A stretch of 14,921 nt of DNA from Pseudomonadota bacterium (GTDB lineage Bacteria > Myxococcota > Myxococcia > Myxococcales > Myxococcaceae), in contig JAFADT010000220.1 of the NCBI GenBank assembly GCA_023424585.1, positions 1 through 14,921 on the forward strand, written 5' to 3'. This document shows positions 7,926 to 14,921 of this stretch, in pieces. The notes under the pieces are model-generated. The model was not told the origin of the DNA, searched no databases, and saw nothing but the letters and a program-made list of their open reading frames with translations. Numbering within the stretch: position 1 is the stretch's first letter; each line of letters opens with the position of its first letter. The translations under genes were made by a program, and so were the position numbers.

Positions 7926-7953
7926 GGCCGTGTGGCCGCGAAGCCACACGGCC
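7926..7953 (-). terminator. Hairpin just after the slipin stop codon
   Basis: GGCCGTGTGGC pairs perfectly over 11 bp with GCCACACGGCC around a 6-base loop, starting 5 bases after the slipin stop. The following minus-strand bases CGTCGCTTC are only mildly U-rich, so termination efficiency is uncertain. Confidence 0.55.
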
Positions 7954-7958
7954 GTGGG

Positions 7959-9083
7959 TCAGCCGCCCTTGAGCTGGAGCGTGGGCACCGCGCCCTCGCC
8001 GAGCACGAGGTGCACCTGACCCACCTTCGCGGCCAGGTCCTTGTACGCCTCCAGCTCCTTGAGGCGCACGAGCAGCGGGTTCTCCGCGAGCACCTTCGCC
8101 GTCTGCGCCATGGAGCGCGTGGCCGCCGTCTCCTCGCGCCGCGTGATGACGTTGGCCTCCGCCTGCTTCTGCGCCTGGATGACCTGGTTGAGCAGGTCCT
8201 TCATCTCCTTCGGCAGCACCACGTCCTTGATGCCGAAGCGCAGCAGCTCCAGGCCCACTCCCTCCGCCCCTGACCTCACCTGCGCGTACAGCGCCTGGGA
8301 CACGGTCTCCCGCTCCGCCAGCAGCTCATCCAGCGTGCGCGTGGACACGGCCTCGCGCGCGGCCAGCTGCATCGCCAGGTAGAGGATCTCATCCGGCGCC
8401 CGCGCCACCACCGCCAGCCGCCGCGCGTCCACCACCCGGAACGCCGCGGACAGGTTGAGCCGCAGCGTCACGCGGTCCTTCGTCATCACCTCCTGGCCGG
8501 TGACGTGGAGCAGCTTCTCGCGCTGGTCGATGACCGAGAAGTGCACCTTCTGCGCGACCGTCCACGCCGCGTGCCGGCCCGGCGGCAGCACCGCGTCCAG
8601 CACGCCGTTCACGTAGCGCAGCGCCACCGCGCCCTCCGTGGCCGTGGTCTCCACGTAGTCGTTGGACGGAACCAGCGCGCGCACCTCGTCCCGCAGGGGC
8701 TCCGTCGCCACCCCGGACACGTCCACGCGCTCCACCCGCACCGTCGGCGTCTCGGGCCGACCGGTTCGACCGGGCAGCCGCTGCGCCGTCCACACCTGGT
8801 GCTGACCCCGCCCCAGCCACCGCACCGGCTGGCCGTGATGGAAGACCACCGCGCGCTCGTCCGCGCCCAGCTCCACCACCTGGAGGTCCTTCTCCGGCAC
8901 CAACGCGAGCTTCGCCTCATCCAGCCGGATGACCGGTGGCTCCAGCGGCACGCGCTCGAAGCGGACGTTCTGGAACGGCCGCACCACCCAGTGCCGGCCC
9001 GGCCCCAGGTACTGCTCCGCCTTCCCGTTCACCACCACGAACAGCCGCTCGTTCTGCGCCACTTCCACCCGACCGATACCCAT
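7959..9083 (-). CDS. Slipin / SPFH (band 7) domain protein without a membrane segment
   Basis: The 374-residue product has a stomatin/prohibitin-type SPFH domain in its second half. The strand HFSVIDQREKLLHVTGQEVM leads into TKDRVTLRLNLSAAFRVVDA (201-220), the helix AMQLAAREAVSTRTLDELL (237-255), and GVGLELLRFGIKDVVLPKEM (275-294). A charged coiled-coil helix rich in Ala, Glu and Gln follows (about 298-350), as expected for oligomerising slipins. The first half holds three copies of a short beta motif ending in G-R/Q-H-x-V/A-W near residues 5-33, 68-98 and 143-174. The N-terminal hydrophobic hairpin of classical stomatins is missing, so it is probably peripheral or cytosolic. The ATG at 9083 has GAGGTGA 5-6 bases upstream. 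No NfeD-type protease partner is adjacent. SPFH proteins scaffold membrane microdomains; the specific role here is unknown. Confidence 0.88.
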   Translation of the reverse strand: MGIGRVEVAQNERLFVVVNGKAEQYLGPGRHWVVRPFQNVRFERVPLEPPVIRLDEAKLALVPEKDLQVVELGADERAVVFHHGQPVRWLGRGQHQVWTAQRLPGRTGRPETPTVRVERVDVSGVATEPLRDEVRALVPSNDYVETTATEGAVALRYVNGVLDAVLPPGRHAAWTVAQKVHFSVIDQREKLLHVTGQEVMTKDRVTLRLNLSAAFRVVDARRLAVVARAPDEILYLAMQLAAREAVSTRTLDELLAERETVSQALYAQVRSGAEGVGLELLRFGIKDVVLPKEMKDLLNQVIQAQKQAEANVITRREETAATRSMAQTAKVLAENPLLVRLKELEAYKDLAAKVGQVHLVLGEGAVPTLQLKGG

Positions 9084-9658
9084 GACACGTCACCTCGACG
9101 ACAAGAAAAGAGTGCAGCCCCGCTGCTGGAGGGAAAGACCCCGCCGTCCCACGGGCGCGTCGCGCGAACAGACCGTCCGGAGCCACGTTCGGCCTCCCGA
9201 ACCTCCGCACCGGATGCCGGTCACGGACGGCGACCGGAGCGTTCCGCGTGAAGCACGGAAGCCTCCGGAGGCCCTGGCGGCCGGCCAGTGTGCGGCGTGG
9301 GGAGGTGGACGCGGTGGACTCGCGTTGACACCAGCGGAAACGACGGGGTCCCGATGAACGAAGGAGTCGAACCTTCAAATCGAGAGTGGCAGTCTCGTGC
9401 TCTACCGTTGAGCGAGTTCGTTGTTGCCCGGTCAAGGGCCTCAATGCGCGCCTTGCGGTGTGGCGTGCGACCGGTACGGCCTTCGATGGCGGCAGGAACA
9501 CCCGGAGGTGATGGCCGTGAGGAACGTCCGAGTCTCATGCACTGGCGCAAGGCGCCCCCCGCATGGAAACGGTCGCCTCGGGACAACCCCGTGCGCCCCC
9601 TGAAGCTGCCGACGGGGCCTCTGGACGCGGGCGTGCGGAAATCCTGACGGCGCCCCGT
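9084..9658. other. Intergenic region containing a tRNA-like gene
   Basis: About 575 bases separate the slipin start from the methyltransferase stop. Apart from the tRNA-Gly-like element at 9352-9422 I find no convincing gene. Frames in this stretch have mixed composition, with more A and T at third positions than the neighbouring genes, and none has a plausible ribosome-binding site plus protein-like sequence. The slipin promoter should lie at 9084-9350, but no clear -35/-10 pair is visible. Confidence 0.5.
9352..9422 (-). tRNA. tRNA-Gly(GCC)-like gene with a damaged acceptor stem
   Basis: The minus strand folds as a 71-base tRNA without encoded CCA. The D arm is GCTC-AACGGTA-GAGC, the anticodon stem CGAGA/TCTCG is perfect, and the loop CTGCCAC gives anticodon GCC with U33. 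The variable loop has 4 bases, and the T arm GAAGG-TTCGACT-CCTTC is perfect. U8 and the G18G19 pair are present. The acceptor stem is AACGAAC against GTTCATC, so pairs 1:72 (A-C) and 3:70 (C-A) fail and the discriminator is G. Bacterial tRNA-Gly normally has G1-C72, C2-G71 and U73, so charging by glycyl-tRNA synthetase looks doubtful. No promoter was recognised upstream. It is probably a decaying or specialised copy. Confidence 0.6.
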
Positions 9659-10324
9659 TCAGCCGCGCGTCACGTCCCACCAGCCGAACCACATCACGCG
9701 CTCCTCGGCCAGCAGCTCCCAGCCGGGTCCGTGCACGTACTCGCGCACGCGCAGCCCCGCTGCCTCCACCGCGCGCGCCGTCTCCTCCGCGCTCCACAGG
9801 TGCAGCGTCACGTCCGTGTCCGCCGTGCGCACCCGTCGCGTGGACGCTTCGTGCGCCTCCAACCCGGGCCTGCGCTCCAGCCCCGTGAACAACATCCGGC
9901 CGTCTGGTTTCAGCACGCGGCCCACGTGCCCCAGCACGCGCGGCAGGTCGTCACAGAAGTCCAGGCAGCCAATGGCCAGCGCGACATCGAACGCGCCCAG
10001 GTCCTCTGGCACCGGCTCCAGGTAGCTGCGCACGCGCCACGTGCCGGAGGGCCGCGAGCGCTTCGCCAGCTCCAGCATCTCCGGCGCCAGGTCCAGCCCC
10101 ACCACGTCCACGGACGCGTCCAGCCCGCGCGTGTGCAGGCCCGGGCCACAGCCCACGTCCAGCACGCGCAGGCCCGGCTTCACCGCGTCCGCGAGGAAGC
10201 GCTCCACCCGGTCGCCGTAGCGGTGCAGCGCGGGGTAGAGCACCTCGTACGCGGAGGCGATCTCCCCGTACACCCGCGCGACAGCGGCCTCTTCGCTCCT
10301 CTCGCTGCCCCTGGGGTCCACCAT
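9659..10324 (-). CDS. Class I SAM-dependent methyltransferase
   Basis: The 221-residue product has the Rossmann-fold methyltransferase core. Motif I is RVLDVGCGPGLHT (about 53-65). The acidic end of strand 2 is VVGLDLAPEMLELAK (74-88, Asp78 likely contacting the ribose). Motif II-like AFDVALAIGCLDFC follows, then LPRVLGHVGRVLKPDGRMLF near the post-motif strand. The C-terminal part (LWSAEETARAVEAAGLRV) resembles UbiE/type 11 small-molecule methyltransferases. The substrate cannot be inferred. The ATG at 10324 has GAGGAG 8 bases upstream. It begins 36 bp after the glgX stop with no terminator between, so the two are probably one transcript, although a functional link to glycogen is not evident. 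Confidence 0.85.
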   Translation of the reverse strand: MVDPRGSERSEEAAVARVYGEIASAYEVLYPALHRYGDRVERFLADAVKPGLRVLDVGCGPGLHTRGLDASVDVVGLDLAPEMLELAKRSRPSGTWRVRSYLEPVPEDLGAFDVALAIGCLDFCDDLPRVLGHVGRVLKPDGRMLFTGLERRPGLEAHEASTRRVRTADTDVTLHLWSAEETARAVEAAGLRVREYVHGPGWELLAEERVMWFGWWDVTRG

Positions 10325-10360
10325 GCCGTGCGCTCCTCGACAACAGGTGCGCCTGCTCTA

Positions 10361-12511
<2,151 letters not shown>

Positions 12512-12523
12512 GCGTCTCGCTCG

Positions 12524-12550
12524 ATTCCGTGGAGAAATTGCCGACGGAAT
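12524..12550. promoter_or_regulatory. Inverted repeat upstream of glgX (possible operator or leader hairpin)
   Basis: ATTCCGT at 12524-12530 and ACGGAAT at 12544-12550 are perfect inverted arms with a 13-base A/T-containing spacer. The 27-bp element ends 13 bases before the glgX ATG. The centre-to-centre distance of 20 bases (two helical turns) fits a dimeric repressor; a hairpin in the 5' UTR is the alternative. Confidence 0.35.
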
Positions 12551-12622
12551 GTGGGTGCGACGGCGCCCTGCGGCAAGACGCCTGGGCGTGCTGACTGTCC
12601 ACCGGACGGCGCTGGGGGCGGC

Positions 12623-12637
12623 GGGCCGTGTCGGCCC
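12623..12637 (-). terminator. Weak hairpin after the 422-residue protein gene
   Basis: GGGCCG and CGGCCC flank a 3-base loop 14 bases after the stop codon on the minus strand, inside a very GC-rich stretch with further partial pairing. No U-tract follows, so it is at best a weak terminator. Confidence 0.25.
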
Positions 12638-12650
12638 CCGCTCCGGTCCG

Positions 12651-13919
12651 TCAGGCGGCGACGGCGTGGTCCAGCGAGCGCCAGGTGCTCAGGGCCCAGT
12701 CCTGCTCGTCCGGATCATCGAAGCTGACGACGCAGAGGGCGCGGCGGTGGCCGGAGCGGCACAGGGCCGTCAGCCGGCACTCGCCGGGGCCCATGTGCAG
12801 GGACGCGCGCCCGCTGACGCGGGCCCCGTGGTGCTCCAGCTCCAGGGCCCGGCGCTCCGGACTGGTGGGCGCCAGCTGCTCCTCCGCGGAGTCCGCCAGG
12901 GGCACCACGCGCACGGTGCGGCGGTGGTCGCGGGCCACCCAGCTTCCGTCCTCCAGGCGCGTCTCCGCCAGCGAGCCGGGGATGCGGATCTCCCAGCCCT
13001 CGGGGAGGGCCACCTGCACGGAGCCCCGCCGGTAGCCGATGGACGGCCCCGCGCCGGGCGACTCCAGGGCGCGGCGGTGGACCTCCTCCGCCACCGTCCC
13101 GCCCAGCCCCAGGTAGCCGAGCACCTCCTGCCACTCCCGCCAGGGGAAGGGGAGCGAGGCGTCCTCGCGCCACGCCCGCTCCAGCAGCCGGGCCACGTCG
13201 CGCAGGCGCTGGCGCTCCTCGTCCAGGAGCGGCGGGCGCCAGACGACGTCCGTCCACAGGCGGCACAGGGCGCGGGTGAAGCGCTCGCGCGCGCCCACGC
13301 CGGGGCTCCACCAGGGGAACACGTCCGCGCCGCGCCGGGGCTCCTCGAACACGGTGCGCAGCCAGCGCTCGTCGCGAGGCCCCAGCGGCGTGAGCAGCGC
13401 GCCCGGGTGCTGGAAGGTGTGGCCGAAGTGCATGGACAGCGTGAAGCCGGAGTTGCCCAGGCCGCGCATGCGCAGCACCTGGCCCACCGAGTGCTGGAGC
13501 CACCCCAGGAAGTGCTCCTCCACCTGGCTCGCGTCACCCGTGTGGAAGTAGCCCGTGGCGTCGCCCACGCCCACGTCCTCGTCGGGCGGGGCCCAGGAGA
13601 TTCCCTGCTGATCCCCCAGGGCCTTGAGCAGGTCCACCACGTAGCGGTGGTAGCCGGGGCCCGCGGCGCTGGTGTCCGCGGACACGACGATGCGCTCCTG
13701 GCTCGCCGCGAGCAGCGCCACCTCCGCGGCGGCCGGATGCAGGCGCAGGCGCAGCACGGGCGCGCCCTGGGGACCCTCCTCGATGCGGCTGTCCTCCAGC
13801 ACGCCCTCGGCCGCCTGCTGGACCCAGGCCTCCACGCGCTGCAGCCAGGGCCGGGCCGCCTCCGGGGGGGCGAACAGCGGGTCGCTTGCTCCTCGTCGGC
13901 CTGCCAGCAACAGCTTCAT
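12651..13919 (-). CDS. Protein of unknown function, 422 residues
   Basis: I do not recognise the family. From the ATG at 13919 (GAGAG about 10 bases upstream) the product starts MKLLLAGRRGASDPLFAPPE. It has no signal peptide or membrane segment and looks like a soluble globular protein rich in Trp, His and Arg. Residues about 105-125 contain PPDEDVGVGDATGYFHTGD. A short motif HFGHTFQHPG at 164-173 could be a ligand or metal site. The central region (about 210-270) is helical and charged, and the C-terminal 120 residues are beta-rich. Third codon positions are strongly GC, supporting a real gene. The frame is open up to 14072, but the extra 51 residues lack coding character and would cover the divergent promoter region. 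It is divergent from the small peptide gene at 14099 and separated from glgX by 139 bp. Confidence 0.75.
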   Translation of the reverse strand: MKLLLAGRRGASDPLFAPPEAARPWLQRVEAWVQQAAEGVLEDSRIEEGPQGAPVLRLRLHPAAAEVALLAASQERIVVSADTSAAGPGYHRYVVDLLKALGDQQGISWAPPDEDVGVGDATGYFHTGDASQVEEHFLGWLQHSVGQVLRMRGLGNSGFTLSMHFGHTFQHPGALLTPLGPRDERWLRTVFEEPRRGADVFPWWSPGVGARERFTRALCRLWTDVVWRPPLLDEERQRLRDVARLLERAWREDASLPFPWREWQEVLGYLGLGGTVAEEVHRRALESPGAGPSIGYRRGSVQVALPEGWEIRIPGSLAETRLEDGSWVARDHRRTVRVVPLADSAEEQLAPTSPERRALELEHHGARVSGRASLHMGPGECRLTALCRSGHRRALCVVSFDDPDEQDWALSTWRSLDHAVAA

Positions 13920-13965
13920 GCGTTGGACGCTCTCGGTTCGGGTGCGCGCTGCCTGTGGACCTCTT

Positions 13966-13994
13966 TGGATAAGCCCCAGACTGCTCCCTGTCAC
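13966..13994 (-). promoter_or_regulatory. Candidate promoter for the 422-residue protein gene
   Basis: On the minus strand GTGACA (5 of 6 matches to the sigma-70 -35 box) at 13994-13989 is followed after 17 bases by TATCCA (3 of 6) at 13971-13966. It would start transcription about 40 bases before the ATG at 13919. The match is moderate only. Confidence 0.25.
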
Positions 13995-14098
13995 CCCGGA
14001 GCGACACATTCCGACGAGGAGGGCATGCGGGCGGAGAGGCGCCCGGTGGCGGATGGCTCGGGGGCACCCCAACCTGAAAGGGAAAGGAGGCGTTCGTC

Positions 14099-14311
14099 AT
14101 GAGCAAGAAGGACGTGCTGCACATTCCCTTGGAGGGGCTGCCTCCCACGCCGGCGCGCGAAGCCGGGACGGAGGAGGAGCCGGAGGAGCGCCACGTGCCG
14201 TCGACCTTCGACCCGGGGGGCGGTCCCGGCAATGGCCCGGGTGACAACGGCAACCCGCGGATCATCGAACCCGTCGGCCAGCCCTGGTCGCCGGGCGTCA
14301 AGGTGACCTGA
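14099..14311 (+). CDS. Small acidic, Gly/Pro/Asn-rich peptide, 70 residues
   Basis: The gene has the best ribosome-binding site in the window, AAGGAGG 8 bases before the ATG. The product has a leader-like N-terminus (MSKKDVLHIPLEGLPPTPA), an acidic middle (TEEEPEER), and a Cys-free C-terminal half of Gly, Pro, Asn and Asp (DPGGGPGNGPGDNGNP) ending IIEPVGQPWSPGVKVT. No signal peptide, membrane segment or domain is seen. It ends just before an intrinsic terminator, so it is a monocistronic unit. I do not recognise a family. It could be a small intrinsically disordered protein or the precursor of a modified peptide; no modification enzyme is adjacent except the unknown divergent 422-residue protein. 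Confidence 0.75.
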   Translation: MSKKDVLHIPLEGLPPTPAREAGTEEEPEERHVPSTFDPGGGPGNGPGDNGNPRIIEPVGQPWSPGVKVT

Positions 14312-14336
14312 GCAGGTCGAGGCTTCGGGGCCCCAT

Positions 14337-14380
14337 GATCCCGCTGACGCCCCTGCGCGTCGGCGGGGTCTTGTCGTTCC
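14337..14380 (+). terminator. Rho-independent terminator of the small peptide gene
   Basis: GATCCCGCTGACGC (14337-14350) pairs with GCGTCGGCGGGGTC (14357-14370), 14 bp with two G-U wobbles, around the loop CCCTGC. It is followed by TTGTCGTTCC. It begins 25 bases after the stop codon. Confidence 0.8.
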
Positions 14381-14401
14381 CGGCGGAGGCCGGGCGCTGG
14401 A

Positions 14402-14441
14402 AAAGGCGAAGCGCCCGCGGCCGGTGAGGGTCGCGGGCGCT
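14402..14441 (-). terminator. Rho-independent terminator of the low-complexity protein gene
   Basis: On the minus strand AGCGCCCGCG and CGCGGGCGCT form a perfect 10-bp stem with a 12-base loop, followed by TCGCCTTTTCC. It starts 23 bases after the stop of the convergent minus-strand gene, so the two convergent units each have their own terminator in a 152-bp gap. Confidence 0.75.
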
Positions 14442-14463
14442 CCCAGCTCCAGCCCGCCCGGGA

Positions 14464-14921
14464 CTACCGCGTGGTGCCGTTGTCGGGCGCCAGCGTACCG
14501 CTGGAGTCCGGCACCGGCGTGGTCATGTTGCCCTGGGTGCTGGAGCTGTTGTTCGGATCCAGCGTGGAGTCGTTGGGCAGCGTGCTGTCATCCGGGATGG
14601 CGTTGTCGTCCGTGGACATGCCGGAGCCGCCCGTGCCCGGCTCGGTCGCCTCGCCGTCGTGCACGCCGGGCTCCGCTTCACCGGTGCCCGCGCCGCCGGT
14701 GCCGGGGTCCAGCGCGCTGTCGTTGCCGGCGGGCGGCAGCGTGGAGTCATCCGTCGTGCCGGAGCCGCCGGTGTCCATGTCCGACGGCGGCAGCGTCGAG
14801 TCCTGCGACGTGCTGCCCGTGTCGTAGCCGGAGCCGCCGCTGCTGGGCGGCGGCGTGGTGGTGGTGCCGGAGCCGGAGGTGTCCGTCCCGGTGCCGCTGG
14901 AGTCCGTGCCTATCGTGGAGT
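14464..14921 (-). CDS. Low-complexity Ser/Thr/Asp/Gly/Pro-rich protein, C-terminal part
   Basis: The minus-strand frame is open from the right edge to the TAG at 14466-14464, giving the last 151 residues of a protein whose start lies outside. An internal ATG at 14778 exists, but the same repetitive composition continues upstream of it, so the gene is partial. The sequence is made of imperfect repeats such as QDSTLPPSDMDTGGSG, DDSTLPPAGNDSALDPGTGG and DDSTLPNDSTLDPNN. It is acidic, with almost no aromatic or positively charged residues, and ends PDNGTTR. This is typical of a disordered tail or linker of a secreted or lipoprotein product. No domain can be assigned. A terminator follows. Confidence 0.7.
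   Translation of the reverse strand, partial: STIGTDSSGTGTDTSGSGTTTTPPPSSGGSGYDTGSTSQDSTLPPSDMDTGGSGTTDDSTLPPAGNDSALDPGTGGAGTGEAEPGVHDGEATEPGTGGSGMSTDDNAIPDDSTLPNDSTLDPNNSSSTQGNMTTPVPDSSGTLAPDNGTTR

Noticed and set aside
9084..9658. Integrated element next to the tRNA-like gene
   Set aside because: No integrase, no repeat of the tRNA 3' end was noticed elsewhere in the window, and flanking genes have normal composition.

Overview
The window reads as a chromosomal segment of a high-GC deltaproteobacterium, most likely a myxobacterium (Myxococcus/Corallococcus type). This is an inference from third codon positions that are almost all G or C, long spurious antisense frames, and the mix of genes: an exported beta-propeller, a VIT-vWA protein, a large FadE-type acyl-CoA dehydrogenase, a slipin, GlgX, and Ser/Thr/Asp-rich secreted proteins. 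No insertion sequence, integrase, CRISPR array or rRNA was seen.

Layout. A LysM-domain protein runs off the left edge on the minus strand (1-145). After a divergent intergenic region comes a plus-strand TIGR00300-type ornithine cyclodeaminase-like gene (about 572-1672). It meets, stop codon to stop codon over one shared CTAG, a minus-strand exported beta-propeller gene (1669-3339). All but one of the genes from there to about 14 kb are also minus-strand; reading in transcription order (right to left) they are: a 422-residue protein of unknown function (12651-13919); glgX, glycogen debranching (10361-12511); a class I SAM methyltransferase (9659-10324); a tRNA-Gly-like gene with a damaged acceptor stem (9352-9422); a slipin/SPFH protein (7959-9083); an exported VIT-vWA protein (5333-7846); an acyl-CoA dehydrogenase (3418-5232); and the propeller gene. 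At the right end a small plus-strand gene for a 70-residue acidic/Gly-Pro-rich peptide (14099-14311) is divergent from the 422-residue protein and ends at a good intrinsic terminator. It faces the C-terminal part of a low-complexity Ser/Thr/Asp/Gly-rich protein on the minus strand (14464-14921), which runs off the window.

Transcription units. glgX and the methyltransferase are 36 bp apart and probably co-transcribed. Slipin to VIT-vWA (112 bp) and acyl-CoA dehydrogenase to propeller (78 bp) are each separated by strong GC hairpins without good U-tracts. VIT-vWA to acyl-CoA dehydrogenase is separated by a textbook terminator. The region is mostly unrelated housekeeping and envelope genes and does not form one obvious pathway. 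The items most worth a second look are the acceptor-damaged tRNA-Gly(GCC), the small peptide gene divergent from an unknown protein, the triple-repeat slipin without a membrane segment, and the inverted repeat just upstream of glgX.
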